The notes: generated by a model not told the origin, from the sequence alone. Numbered from the stretch's first letter, positions 25,131 to 33,682 are shown. The stretch: 64,000 bases of DNA from Bacillus_CJ salitolerans (GCF_042680805.1 NZ_JBHUEM010000028.1:1-64000); one strand, 5' to 3'. A program made the numbers and translations.

Positions 25131-25633
25131 TAAAACCCTCGTCCAAGTATATTGAAAAAGCTCGAATCATCATTCGGTTCTTGTAAATCCATTGCATTAT
25201 GATAACGGCCTTGAATATTGGCTTTTGTCATAAGATTTAGAACGAGCGCCCAAAACTCTTGTTGTTCGTCTGCTTTTTCAACCAAATCTATTACCAATGG
25301 TGAAAGGGCACCATAAATATCACTTATTTTTTCTTGATGTAACGCTAATGTCTCCTTTGCCCCTTCTTCCATAAGGAGAGTTTTTATTTCAAGTGTTTCC
25401 ATTAAGTTTTGAGATCGACCAATGTGAAAGGAGTGGCTACACAAATTTAATAGATTTGACCTAAGAGAAGCCTTTTGTTCAGCACTGATACCTAGTGAAT
25501 CCATCTTTGAAATGATCTTATGACGTAGATCTTCTACCTCGCGATCTATTGCATCCTTTGCTATTTTTAAGATAGGAATATCTTTATATTGTTTCAACTT
25601 TTCTAACCTCGCTAACATCTGTCTTACAAACAT
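25130..25633 (-). CDS. Hypothetical cytoplasmic helical protein (167 aa)
   Basis: An acidic, all-alpha protein with no signal or TM segment: a helix with AIDREVEDLRHKIISKM (25-50), LRSNLLNLCSHSFHIG, a long acidic middle and a C-terminal ILGRGF. I do not recognise a family. The longest frame starts at ATG 25633 without a ribosome site; TTG 25597 (residue 13) has GAGG about 9 bp upstream and may be the true start. It is transcribed away from the TetR-ABC operon. Confidence 0.6.
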   Translation of the reverse strand: MFVRQMLARLEKLKQYKDIPILKIAKDAIDREVEDLRHKIISKMDSLGISAEQKASLRSNLLNLCSHSFHIGRSQNLMETLEIKTLLMEEGAKETLALHQEKISDIYGALSPLVIDLVEKADEQQEFWALVLNLMTKANIQGRYHNAMDLQEPNDDSSFFNILGRGF

Positions 25634-25703
25634 TATAGCAATGGTAATAGAACAATTCGTATAGGAATTCCAACTTTTTATGACAGATTCGTGATGGTAA
25701 TTG

Positions 25704-25763
25704 TTTACAGAGTCGAATAGAATGGTATATATTATTTATGAATAAAAAATAAAAATATTCATA
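25704..25763 (+). promoter_or_regulatory. Promoter and TetR-type operator of the ABC operon
   Basis: TTTACA (25704-25709) and TATATT (25728-25733) are 18 bp apart. Directly downstream, TATGAATA (25737-25744) and TATTCATA (25756-25763) form a perfect inverted repeat with an 11-bp spacer, overlapping the expected transcription start. The size and symmetry fit a TetR-dimer operator, probably that of the regulator encoded at 25786. Confidence 0.68.
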
Positions 25764-25785
25764 TGTTCAAAGAAGGAGATAGAAA

Positions 25786-26385
25786 ATGGTTCGAGGATTT
25801 AGTGAAAAAGAGCGAGAGATGATCAAACAAAATTTAATCGACGAAGGAAAACTTTTATTTGACCAATATGGATTAAAGAAAACAAGTGTAAGTCAAATTA
25901 CAAACAAAGTTGGAATTGCGCAAGGCTCCTTTTATCTTTTCTATTCATCAAAGGAGGAATTGTATTTTGATATTGTGGAGCAAGAGGAGCATGCGATAAA
26001 AGAACTGCTTATGGAGGATTTATTGGACCCAGCCATCAATTCCGAGAAATTTACAATCATCCTTATAAGGTCATTGAAGCTGATTGATGAAAATCCCATT
26101 CTTAGAAGATTATTTTTAGAGAAAGAGTTTGAACAAATGGTTCGAAAGCTTCCAGCAGAAAAGGTAGAGCAGCACATTCAAAATGATGGATTTCTATTAA
26201 CTCCATTAATTGAAAAGTGGCAGTCGGAGGGACGGGTCATTAAACAAGACCCACATGTTATCGGAGCGATGTTTCGTGCCTTTATTTTGCTCGCTCTCCA
26301 TAAGAAAGAAATTGGGGAAGAGATTTTCGATGAAACGATTTCACTAATTGCTGAAAGTTTAGCGAATCGAGTGTTTAAGGAGTGA
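25786..26385 (+). CDS. TetR/AcrR-family regulator
   Basis: A 199-residue TetR-type repressor. The N-terminal HTH is clear: LFDQYGLKKTSVSQI, then GIAQGSFYLFYSSKEEL. The ligand-binding C-terminal domain is helical and carries no recognised subfamily signature, though the size fits the YxaF/AcrR-type. ATG 25786 follows AAGAAGGAGATAG. It is the first gene of an operon with an ABC exporter, whose ATPase gene begins 5 bp after its stop. Autoregulation through the 27-bp dyad at 25737 is likely. Confidence 0.88.
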   Translation: MVRGFSEKEREMIKQNLIDEGKLLFDQYGLKKTSVSQITNKVGIAQGSFYLFYSSKEELYFDIVEQEEHAIKELLMEDLLDPAINSEKFTIILIRSLKLIDENPILRRLFLEKEFEQMVRKLPAEKVEQHIQNDGFLLTPLIEKWQSEGRVIKQDPHVIGAMFRAFILLALHKKEIGEEIFDETISLIAESLANRVFKE

Positions 26386-26390
26386 ACGAA

Positions 26391-27245
26391 ATGATAAAGG
26401 TAGAAAACCTCTCCTATCGATATCCAAGTAAAAAGGAGGAAACGTTAAAGAATATATCCTTTCAGGTAAAGAAAGGAGAAATTTTTGGATTTCTAGGTCC
26501 TTCTGGTGCGGGAAAAAGTACAACCCAGAAAATCCTAATTGGTATTTTAAAGGATTACAAGGGAAGTGTATCAGTCTTTAACGAGGAGCTATCGACATTG
26601 GGCTCAAATTATTATGAAAAAATAGGCGTGGCTTTTGAGTTTCCTAATTTTTATGGGAAACTCACTGCCTATGAAAATTTGAAACTGTTTCAGCGATTAT
26701 ATGCAGGGAAAACGGCAGAACCAATGGGTCTTCTTAAAAAGATGGGGCTTCTACAAGATGCACATGTTAGATTTTCGAATTACTCGAAGGGGATGAAAAT
26801 GAGACTGAATTTTTGCCGCGCCCTTCTCAATAATCCTGATCTCATCTTTTTAGATGAACCAACTTCTGGACTTGACCCGGTCAATTCTAAAATCATGAGG
26901 GAATCGATTCAAGAATTGAAAGAACAAGGTAAAACGATTGTACTAACGACACACAATATGCATGTAGCAGACGAGATTTGTGACAAAGTGGCATTTATGG
27001 TAGACGGACAAATTTCGTTAATAGAATCACCTAATGCCTTAAAGATACAAAAAGGAAAGAAGCAGCTTGAACTTATGTATTTACAAGACGGTTCTATGGA
27101 AAAGGCTGAGTTTAGCCTACAAGGAATTGGGGAAAACACTGAGTTTTTACAAACGATAAAAAGGCATGAAATCATCACGATGCATACACAGGAGGCGACA
27201 CTTGAAGATATATTTATCGAAGTGACCGGGAGGAAGCTCCAATGA
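26391..27245 (+). CDS. ABC transporter ATP-binding protein
   Basis: The nucleotide-binding subunit of an ABC-2-type exporter. Walker A is GPSGAGKSTT, Walker B with the catalytic Glu is LIFLDEPTSGLDP, and the H loop is LTTHNMH. The signature loop is NYSKGMKMRLN, a degenerate LSGGQ of the type found in CcmA/DrrA-like exporters. A C-terminal extension of about 80 residues ends EATLEDIFIEVTGRKLQ. ATG 26391 has AAGGAG nine bases upstream. It overlaps the next gene by 4 bp. The pump probably exports a lipophilic drug or peptide sensed by the TetR protein. Confidence 0.9.
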   Translation: MIKVENLSYRYPSKKEETLKNISFQVKKGEIFGFLGPSGAGKSTTQKILIGILKDYKGSVSVFNEELSTLGSNYYEKIGVAFEFPNFYGKLTAYENLKLFQRLYAGKTAEPMGLLKKMGLLQDAHVRFSNYSKGMKMRLNFCRALLNNPDLIFLDEPTSGLDPVNSKIMRESIQELKEQGKTIVLTTHNMHVADEICDKVAFMVDGQISLIESPNALKIQKGKKQLELMYLQDGSMEKAEFSLQGIGENTEFLQTIKRHEIITMHTQEATLEDIFIEVTGRKLQ

Positions 27246-27961
27246 ATCTATCATTACGCCGATTAGCTATTGGAATTTGGTCAGACATGATTTTTCAAGT
27301 GCGGCATGGCTTCTATGCGGCTTATATGGTCGTGAGTACATTGTATATTGTTCTACTAACCTTTATCCCTCATGGCTACCAAGAAATGGCAAGTGTACTG
27401 ATTGTGTTTTCAGATCCATCTTTCATAGGCTGTTTTTTTATTGGAGCTATCATTCTGCTCGAAAAAGGTCAAGGAATCTATGACTCCTTGTTTGTAACTC
27501 CCTTTCAAATTGCCGAGTACTTACTCTCGAAGCTATTTTCGTTAACGTTTCTATCAATCATATCTAGCTTGGCTATTATAGGTTTTAGTATAAGCGGCAT
27601 CGTAGTAGATTATAGACCGATCGTAATCGGAATTTTTCTTAGCTCTCTGTTTTTTACCTGCATAGGCATCATTCTTGCGGTTCGAGTCAAAACAGTGAAT
27701 CAGTTTCTATTAAGTTCACCGCTCGTCTTAATCGTTTTCTTCATTCCAGTTCTAGAAACGACCATGAGTCTAAACCTTAAGTGGACATCGATTTTACCTA
27801 GTTATGCGGGGATTTTACTCATACAAGGCGGGTTTGAACCTCTATCAGTGAACGAATGGACATATGGAATCGGCAACTTGGTCGCTTGGATCCTAGTAGG
27901 TTTTTATCTGACGTATCATTCCTTTTATAAGTATATTGTTTTAAGAATAGGAAGTGGATAA
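27242..27961 (+). CDS. ABC-2-type permease subunit 1
   Basis: A 239-residue membrane protein with six TM helices, no nucleotide-binding motifs and the ABC-2 permease layout (first helix, then SLFVTPFQIAEYLLSK as the short coupling region). It overlaps the ATPase gene (ATGA) and is followed after 4 bp by a second permease gene, so the exporter is a heterodimeric membrane core on two ATPase copies. The YDSLFVTPF motif resembles fluoroquinolone/bacitracin-type ABC-2 exporters of Firmicutes. Substrate unknown. Confidence 0.83.
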   Translation: MNLSLRRLAIGIWSDMIFQVRHGFYAAYMVVSTLYIVLLTFIPHGYQEMASVLIVFSDPSFIGCFFIGAIILLEKGQGIYDSLFVTPFQIAEYLLSKLFSLTFLSIISSLAIIGFSISGIVVDYRPIVIGIFLSSLFFTCIGIILAVRVKTVNQFLLSSPLVLIVFFIPVLETTMSLNLKWTSILPSYAGILLIQGGFEPLSVNEWTYGIGNLVAWILVGFYLTYHSFYKYIVLRIGSG

Positions 27962-27965
27962 CGAT

Positions 27966-28685
27966 ATGCAGAGAATCTTAGCTTTATGGATGAGTGACAT
28001 GAAGAACATTCTAAGAGATAGTATTTTACTAATTGGGCTAATTGGTCCAATCCTGTTTTCATTATTGGTTAAATTTGGACTACCGAGCTTAGAGGACTTT
28101 CTTTTTGATCAATATAACTGGGAGTTAGTGCCGCATTATCCATTTATTTTAAGTATCGTTTTACTAATGACACCATTAACAGTAGGTATGCTGATGGGAT
28201 TCATGCTTCTTGAGGATCGGGATGAAAACATGCTGTTATATTATTCTGTAACACCTCTCACCAAATCGGGTTACTTGCTATATAAAACCGCATCAATTAT
28301 GATGGTGACATTTCTCGTTTCTTTTATGGTGATTTACCTCTGTAACTTATTAGACATTGAGCTAGTTTGGTTGTTGCCTATAAACTTACTTATTTCTCTT
28401 GAAACCCCGATTATCGCGCTATTTATTGCGAGCTTTGCTAGCAATAAGGTAGAGGGACTTGCTCTATCGAAGGTCACGAGCGTTCTGTTGATCGTACCAT
28501 TTGCGGTGTATTTTATGGATTCAAGCTGGGTGTATGTCGCAGGACTCTTACCTCCATATTGGATTACGTTTTCGATGCTCCGTATTGGAACAAGTGATTT
28601 TTGGATGCTAATTGTTGGAGGACTGCTCGTTCATCTCATTTATTTAGGCGTGTTGAACCGGATTTTTCAGCGGAAGATAGAATAA
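27966..28685 (+). CDS. ABC-2-type permease subunit 2
   Basis: The second permease of the operon, 239 residues with six TM helices. ENMLLYYSVTPLTKSGYLLY corresponds to the coupling region of its partner (YDSLFVTPFQIAEYLL), so the two are paralogues. ATG 27966 follows AGGAAGTGGATAACG; a GTG at 27954 overlaps the previous gene and is less likely. There is no terminator before the DUF1992 gene, but a new promoter region (TTGTAATATTTTACAAGG) lies between. Confidence 0.83.
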   Translation: MQRILALWMSDMKNILRDSILLIGLIGPILFSLLVKFGLPSLEDFLFDQYNWELVPHYPFILSIVLLMTPLTVGMLMGFMLLEDRDENMLLYYSVTPLTKSGYLLYKTASIMMVTFLVSFMVIYLCNLLDIELVWLLPINLLISLETPIIALFIASFASNKVEGLALSKVTSVLLIVPFAVYFMDSSWVYVAGLLPPYWITFSMLRIGTSDFWMLIVGGLLVHLIYLGVLNRIFQRKIE

Positions 28686-28789
28686 GCGTTGTGGAATTCA
28701 AAAAATTGTAATATTTTACAAGGTACAATGTGACTTTTTCCACTATACTATTAGTAGAGGTAAACCTACTTAGAAAGAGGTGGAGGAAG

Positions 28790-29161
28790 GTGGATTACGG
28801 GTACTTAGCTTCAGAGGATAAAATTAGAAGAGCGTATGAAGATGGTGATTTTAAAAACCTACCAGGGTACGGAAAGCCACTTGTATTAGAGGATTTATCT
28901 AGTATTCCACAAGAATTAAGAATGGCTTACAAAATGCTCAAAAATGGGGGTTATAACCCAGAGGAGCATAAGCTAAAGAGTGAAATCAAGACAATTGAGG
29001 ATTTAATGGCAGTGAGTCAAGATGACCACCAAAAATCCATTTTTCAAAAGCAGCTTAATGAAAAAACGATTCGTTTAAACAGCCTTGTGAAAAAAAGACA
29101 AATCTCCAATTCCTCCGCTTTTAAGGATTATGGGAATAAGGTGTACAATAAATTTAAATAA
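28790..29161 (+). CDS. DUF1992 / DnaJC28-like protein
   Basis: A 123-residue protein dominated by the DUF1992 domain, also found in eukaryotic DnaJ homologue subfamily C member 28. The signature AYEDGDFKNLPGYGKPL is at residues 15-31. A helical C-terminal half (IEDLMAV..., EKTIRLNSLVKKRQ) follows. No J domain is present. GTG 28790 follows AAAGAGGTGGAGG and is preferred to the ATG at 28730, which has no ribosome site. Function is unknown; the gene stands alone with its own terminator. Confidence 0.85.
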   Translation: MDYGYLASEDKIRRAYEDGDFKNLPGYGKPLVLEDLSSIPQELRMAYKMLKNGGYNPEEHKLKSEIKTIEDLMAVSQDDHQKSIFQKQLNEKTIRLNSLVKKRQISNSSAFKDYGNKVYNKFK

Positions 29162-29170
29162 AGAGATTGA

Positions 29171-29202
29171 AAAGTGTGGTAGATTACCACACTTTTTTTT
29201 AT
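29171..29202 (+). terminator. Terminator of the DUF1992 gene
   Basis: AAAGTGTGGT (29171-29180) is perfectly complementary to ACCACACTTT (29186-29195), and eight T follow. Confidence 0.92.
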
Positions 29203-29248
29203 TAAGAGAGTATAAAAGTTTCAGCAAGAGAATGGGCCAATGACTTGG

Positions 29249-29424
29249 AATCCAGCTCCAGCGCTCAGCCAGGATGGAAAGGCGACGATCTTTGCCATTT
29301 CATCCTATTCGAGGTCAAAAACCTGTCATGAATATTAGGGAAAACCACCCTTTTTTCATGACAGGTTATTTGCTCTGCCTGAGGTTAAACGGGGCACCAT
29401 GAGCCTTTTGTTCGCTCAATGAAA
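29249..29424. repeat. GCTCCAGCGCCC-type hairpin element, copy with insert
   Basis: Begins CCAGCTCCAGCGCTCAGCC, has GGCGACGATCTTTGCCATTT and CATCCTATTCGAGG as in copy 2, and ends ATGAGCCTTTTGTTCGCTCA. Between these it holds an extra hairpin, AACCTGTCATGAA (from 29328) with TTTCATGACAGGTT (to about 29368). It is the main content of the gene-free stretch 29203-29612. Confidence 0.8.
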
Positions 29425-29612
29425 TTCACATATAAATGGTAATTATGGTTATCGTTTTAAATAGGACAGCAAATCTTGGTACTAGCCAAGTTTTTCTAAT
29501 GTTTGGGGAATATGTTGGAATCCATTTGTCCTTAGTTGTTCACATTCCTGACGTAACAGCTATTTAGTGGGATGCTATACTTAAGTCATTGCTTAGAGGT
29601 AGGTGAATACAA

Positions 29613-30716
29613 TTGAAGTCTAATCCTTTACTTTTAAAGGCTGAAGAGTTTATTAGAGCGTGTTATAAGGAACTTGGTAAAAGTGAACAAGATATAAAAA
29701 GTCGTCTTTTTATGATAAAACAATCCATATTATCTACTGGAACGTATGAACAGACAACAGAAGAACTTACACATGGTGCAAGAATGGCATGGAGAAATAG
29801 TAATCGATGTATCGGAAGATTGTTTTGGAACTCCTTGCATGTAATCGATGAAAGAAAGCTAGACACTGAAGAAGAGGTTAGAGAAGCACTCTTTCATCAT
29901 CTTGAGTATGCAACAAATAATGGGAAGATTCGACCGACGATTACTATCTTTAAACCATCAAGTGAGGAAACAGTACCTGCTATTCGGATATGGAACCACC
30001 AGCTTATCAGATATGCAGGCTACGAAACAGACAGCGGCATTCTTGGCGATCCCCACTCCTTATCGTTTACAAAGCAATGTCAGGAGCTTGGCTGGGTAGG
30101 GGAAGGAACCCATTTTGATATATTACCACTAGTTATTCAGATTGGGACGAGTGAACCAGTTTGGTATGACATTCCGAAAGAGCTTATAAAAGAGGTTCCA
30201 ATTCGTCATCCGGAACGAACAGAATTTGAGGATCTTCAGCTAAAATGGTATGCCGTTCCCTTTATCTCGGAAATGAAGCTTGAAATTGGCGGTATTCACT
30301 ACCCAGCTGCACCTTTTAATGGCTGGTACATGGAAACTGAGATTGGTGCTCGTAATTTGGCAGATACCAATCGGTACAACATGCTTCCGAAAGTAGCTAC
30401 GATTATGGGGCTTGATACAACAACGAACGCAACGCTCTGGAAGGATAAAGCGCTGATCGAATTAAATATAGCCGTTCTTCATTCGTTTAAAGAAGCTGGA
30501 GTTAGCATGGTCGATCATCATACGGCTGCAGGGCAATTTCTTTTATTTGAGGAGAAGGAAGAACAGGCTGGCAGAGACGTGACCGGACGATGGAGCTGGT
30601 TACTTTCACCAATATCCCCAGCAACAAGTCATGTGTTTCATAAAAGATACAACGATGAAGTTAAAAACCCGAACTATTACTATCAAGCTTGTCCCTTTCA
30701 CAGCCACAAATCATAA
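29613..30716 (+). CDS. nos: Nitric oxide synthase oxygenase
   Basis: A bacterial NOS of 367 residues: the haem- and tetrahydrobiopterin-binding oxygenase domain only. Cys66 in WRNSNRCIGR is the axial haem ligand. AAPFNGWYMETEIGARN holds the Glu that binds L-arginine, and TGRWSWLLSPISP and the DHHTAAGQF block line the pterin site. It makes NO and citrulline from arginine using electrons from cellular flavoproteins, since no reductase domain is attached or encoded nearby. In bacilli NO from NOS protects against oxidative stress and some antibiotics. TTG 29613 follows AGGTAGGTGAATAC. Monocistronic. Confidence 0.97.
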   Translation: MKSNPLLLKAEEFIRACYKELGKSEQDIKSRLFMIKQSILSTGTYEQTTEELTHGARMAWRNSNRCIGRLFWNSLHVIDERKLDTEEEVREALFHHLEYATNNGKIRPTITIFKPSSEETVPAIRIWNHQLIRYAGYETDSGILGDPHSLSFTKQCQELGWVGEGTHFDILPLVIQIGTSEPVWYDIPKELIKEVPIRHPERTEFEDLQLKWYAVPFISEMKLEIGGIHYPAAPFNGWYMETEIGARNLADTNRYNMLPKVATIMGLDTTTNATLWKDKALIELNIAVLHSFKEAGVSMVDHHTAAGQFLLFEEKEEQAGRDVTGRWSWLLSPISPATSHVFHKRYNDEVKNPNYYYQACPFHSHKS

Positions 30717-30717
30717 G

Positions 30718-30755
30718 AAAGCTACCAGTTCATAAAGAAGCTGGTAGCTTTTTCA
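30718..30755. terminator. Terminator of nos (convergent)
   Basis: AAAGCTACCAG (30718-30728) pairs with CTGGTAGCTTT (30741-30751), with an A-rich start and T tail that could serve both strands. It overlaps the end of the small gene on the minus strand. Confidence 0.9.
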
Positions 30756-30899
30756 TTTCTTATTTTTCTCTTCAGGCAATGGATCTATCACATGTGCATC
30801 CTCTGGATCAACACCAGCCCGAACAGCGTAGAAAAACACTCCTAACCCCATGAGAAGTAAAAGGAATAAACCAATTAAAGTCACCCACCATTGAACCAT
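30753..30899 (-). CDS. Small membrane protein (48 aa)
   Basis: ATG 30899 follows AAGGGGGAATGTTA. The product is one TM helix (3-26, ending FFYAVRAG) with an acidic C-terminal tail (VDPEDAHVIDPLPEEKNKK) that should lie inside. The shape resembles small respiratory or assembly proteins such as CcoS, but the match is only in layout and I do not assign it. It converges on nos and shares the terminator; no functional link to NO synthesis can be read from this. Confidence 0.68.
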   Translation of the reverse strand: MVQWWVTLIGLFLLLLMGLGVFFYAVRAGVDPEDAHVIDPLPEEKNKK

Positions 30900-31024
30900 T
30901 AACATTCCCCCTTACTCACGTATATGCTTGGTTTCAACCATCTATGTGTTCTTAAAAAAAATATGAAAGTTGTCAAGCAGACGAGAATATCTTTGTAGAA
31001 GAATGAATAAAAGGGGGGATGTGC

Positions 31025-31801
31025 ATGTATCCTTACATGCAAAATCAAGCGGACTATTACTTACAGCAAGCGGCAAAATATGATTTGTTAGCCATGTATT
31101 ACAAATACTCCGATCCAAACCGGCATATTTACTATTATAAGTGCCATTTACAAGCAATGAACCAGGCGCTCACGTGCATGCAGACGCAACATGGATATCG
31201 GGCAGAGGGAGCGGGCAATCCGAATGCAAAGGTGCGGATTCTACACACTTCGCCAAATGCTCCAGCGGTTGATATTTATGTAAATGGCGGACGCGTGGTG
31301 CAAAATGTGGCCTTTAAACAGGTGAGCCGATACTTAGATGTCCCTGGAGGCTCTCATACGCTTGAGATTTACCCTACCGGTCAAAAGAACAATCCCGTTT
31401 TACGTGAAAGTATAACGTTAATGCCTGGCGTATACTATACGGCTGCAGCAACTGGCCCATTAAACGAACTTGAACTTTTGGCGTTAGTGGATAAACCATT
31501 TGTAGAATATGGTCAAGCGAAGGTTAGGTTTGTTCACCTTTCACCAGATGTTAAAGCAGTAGATGTTGCAACAAAACGGGGAAATGTGTTGTTCTCAGGC
31601 GTCTCCTTTGGAGAGGCGAGTACGTATCAAAACGTCACACCAGGCAAAGTAGACCTGCAGGTTCTCGTAACTGGTACGAGTGATGTCGCCTTATCTGTAC
31701 CGACGGCAAATATTAGACCGAATACCGCCTACACCGTGTATGCACTTGGATTAGCTACTGGCACACCTGCGTTAGAAGCTTTAGTATTGCAGGATTCATA
31801 A
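31025..31801 (+). CDS. DUF4397 domain protein
   Basis: A 258-residue protein. The N-terminal 55 residues are Tyr- and Gln-rich (MYPYMQNQADYYLQQAAKYD, then YKYSDPNRHIYYYK). Two DUF4397 beta domains follow: KVRILHTSPNAPAVDIYVNG (about 65-155) and KVRFVHLSPDVKAVDVATK (about 160-255). There is no signal peptide. In Bacillus such proteins occur as spore- or surface-associated hypotheticals, and the Tyr-rich head would suit a coat-like protein, which is inference. ATG 31025 has AAGGGGGG upstream; the ATG at 31019 overlaps that site. Confidence 0.85.
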   Translation: MYPYMQNQADYYLQQAAKYDLLAMYYKYSDPNRHIYYYKCHLQAMNQALTCMQTQHGYRAEGAGNPNAKVRILHTSPNAPAVDIYVNGGRVVQNVAFKQVSRYLDVPGGSHTLEIYPTGQKNNPVLRESITLMPGVYYTAAATGPLNELELLALVDKPFVEYGQAKVRFVHLSPDVKAVDVATKRGNVLFSGVSFGEASTYQNVTPGKVDLQVLVTGTSDVALSVPTANIRPNTAYTVYALGLATGTPALEALVLQDS

Positions 31802-31810
31802 GGATATTGA

Positions 31811-31843
31811 AAACCAGCTCCAGTTTAGGGGGTTGGTTTTTTT
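31811..31843 (+). terminator. Terminator of the DUF4397 gene
   Basis: AAACCAGCTCC (31811-31821) pairs with GGGGGTTGGTTT including G-U pairs, followed by seven T. Confidence 0.75.
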
Positions 31844-31876
31844 GTGCCTTTGATAGTGCTAGGTTCTTGAGTAGGG

Positions 31877-32147
31877 AGTTGCTGATACATGGCTCGGGTG
31901 TGGCTATAAGAGAAGGATGTTTAGGGTAGAAAAATGCCCAAGGTTGTTTAGCTCGTTTAAGAGATCGTAGTCTTGCCGATAAATAGGGAAAAGTTGCCGA
32001 TAAAAAGATTCGAGTTGCTGATAAAAGAATCGATGTTGCCGATAAACCGAAAAGTTGCTGATAAATTCAGAAAGTTGACGATAAAATAAAGAAGTTGCTG
32101 ATAAATGGCAAAAGGTTGCTGATAAAAATCCAATAGTTGCTGATAAC
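31877..32147. repeat. Phased short-motif array C (9 units plus an outlier)
   Basis: Units of the AGTTGCTGATAA/AGTTGCCGATAA type start at 31969, 31992, 32013, 32034, 32053, 32073, 32093, 32114 and 32135, with spacing 23, 21, 21, 19, 20, 20, 21, 21. A lone unit is at 31877. The array fills the intergenic space between convergent genes; 32160-32330 is AT-rich with no gene. A 67-codon minus-strand frame across the array is a by-product of the repeat. Confidence 0.9.
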
Positions 32148-32334
32148 CTAGTAAAGGCAAGTAAGATTAGTAAATAAGGAGATCAATAATAGCAGTTTCT
32201 TGCATAAATAGGACCGTCACTATTAAAAAAGGTAGAAAAAGTAACGGGTTCCGTTTTGGGAGAGCATTACAATGTAAATAGCATTCCTAATTAGCAAAGA
32301 ATTCAACAAGAAATTAGCAATACAAACAGCAAAC

Positions 32335-32366
32335 AAAAACGCTCAGAGACATTCTGAGCGTTTTTA
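32335..32366. terminator. Terminator of the nucleotidyltransferase operon
   Basis: AAAAACGCTCAGA (32335-32347) is the exact complement of TCTGAGCGTTTTT (32353-32365), a 13-bp stem with a 5-nt loop. It works on the minus strand for the gene ending at 32377. Confidence 0.93.
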
Positions 32367-32376
32367 ACGATTGTTT

Positions 32377-33090
32377 TTATTTTTTCCCTAAAGAGAAGCC
32401 TTCAAATAATCTTCCACCAAAGGGTTTAAGGACTTTATCAGTCAGGCTTACTATTTTATCAATACCATTTGTTTTATAAAACGTGTCAAATGCTTCAACG
32501 AATTCGTTTGCAAGTTCATTGTCGTGATGAACTAACGAACGAACAACCCATTTTGATGACCCAATCCATTTACGATTACTACGAAGAATGAACTCACTAA
32601 CTAACTCACCAAGTTTATTTGCAATAAAAATTCCTTCGCCTCTATTTTGGCAACCGATTAAATCATCTAACGCATCAGTGATAAAATATCGCTTCATATC
32701 AATAGTTTCTTTTGACCACTCTTTTGGTCCTTGTTCTAATAAGTCTTTAGCTTCTTTTCTTATTTTTGACAACACACCTGTATCTTTTAAAATCTTCCCT
32801 TCGCTTACCATTCTTGGCATACAAGGTCTTGCTTCTTTACAATCACTTTCAAAAAAGAAGCGATAAGACGATAAATTATGTGCAAATAGTTCAATATTCC
32901 ATCCAAATTCAATGAGTGATTCACGAAAAGAAGCAGATAGACTTTCATCAAAAACCACTATATCTAAATCAGATGTTTCCGTTGCTTGCCCACGAATAAC
33001 ACTTCCAGCTAAAATTGCTCCCTGACAATTCGGAAAATGTTTGTTTATATACTGATTGGCTGCTTCTATTGGTTCAGGTCTATTTTTCAT
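32377..33090 (-). CDS. Nucleotidyltransferase-domain protein
   Basis: A 237-residue protein with a MNT-type (Pol-beta-like) nucleotidyltransferase domain: LAGSVIRGQATETSDLDIVV gives the GSxxRG and DxD metal motifs. The C-terminal half is helical (KRYFITDALDDLIGC, NKLGELVSEFILR), as in streptomycin/lincosamide-type adenylyltransferases, so it may modify a small molecule such as an antibiotic. It lies 5 bp downstream of a GNAT gene on the same strand; the pair looks like a modifying-enzyme cassette. Higher A+T than its neighbours suggests separate acquisition. Confidence 0.78.
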   Translation of the reverse strand: MKNRPEPIEAANQYINKHFPNCQGAILAGSVIRGQATETSDLDIVVFDESLSASFRESLIEFGWNIELFAHNLSSYRFFFESDCKEARPCMPRMVSEGKILKDTGVLSKIRKEAKDLLEQGPKEWSKETIDMKRYFITDALDDLIGCQNRGEGIFIANKLGELVSEFILRSNRKWIGSSKWVVRSLVHHDNELANEFVEAFDTFYKTNGIDKIVSLTDKVLKPFGGRLFEGFSLGKK

Positions 33091-33095
33091 TTTAT

Positions 33096-33641
33096 CTACT
33101 CCTTTTGAAGAAACTCACCTTTCAACATACTCATACGAAGTCGGTCAACAAATTCTCCATTTCTTAATCTATCTTGTCTTAAAATACCTTCTTCAACATA
33201 GCCCATACGTTTATAAGATCTGATAGCTTTTTCATTGTCCACTTCAACTCTGAGCCAAATTTTATTTAGTCCTAATTCATTAAATCCCCATAAAAGCATT
33301 TCTTTCATCGCAGCAAGCCCAAAGCCTTTACCCCAATGGTTTTTATCTCCTATTGCAATCCCTAATTCAGCGTGTTTGTTTACCTTATCGATGTTTTTTA
33401 AATCAACCCAGCCAATATGTTTTCCCTCTTCTGTGACAATGGCTTTTTGTTCATATCCATTTGTTTTGTTTATGCACATTTCAATCCAATTTTTAGTTTC
33501 TTCTCTACTAAAAGGTGGATACCTTTCTGGCATATTTAAATGCTTTGTTACTTCCTTATCTAAACACCATTGATAACGGTCTTCAACGTCATAAAGAGTT
33601 AATTCTCTTAATTGGATTTTCGGCAATTCTCTTGTTTTCAT
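33096..33641 (-). CDS. GNAT acetyltransferase, RimJ/RimL type
   Basis: A GNAT-fold enzyme of 181 residues: QLRELTLYDVEDRYQWCLD at the start, the CoA loop KNHWGKGFGLAAMKEML and NEKAIRSYKRMGYVEEG near the end. The WCLDKEVTKHLNMPERYPP segment resembles the aminoglycoside 6'-acetyltransferase-like members of the family. ATG 33641 has GGGAG upstream; TTG 33656 is the alternative. It forms an operon with a nucleotidyltransferase gene 5 bp on. Two different transferases side by side suggest a detoxification cassette, which is inference. Confidence 0.8.
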   Translation of the reverse strand: MKTRELPKIQLRELTLYDVEDRYQWCLDKEVTKHLNMPERYPPFSREETKNWIEMCINKTNGYEQKAIVTEEGKHIGWVDLKNIDKVNKHAELGIAIGDKNHWGKGFGLAAMKEMLLWGFNELGLNKIWLRVEVDNEKAIRSYKRMGYVEEGILRQDRLRNGEFVDRLRMSMLKGEFLQKE

Positions 33642-33682
33642 CTCACTGACTCCCAATAGATATTTCTAATTACTCACAAACT

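Noticed and set aside
24976..25197. Minus-strand ORF of 73 residues
   Set aside because: Made largely of the GCTCCAGCGCCC-type repeat and overlaps a better ORF.
31957..32160. Minus-strand ORF with YQQLL repeats
   Set aside because: A translation of repeat array C; unit spacing varies, so no stable protein repeat exists.
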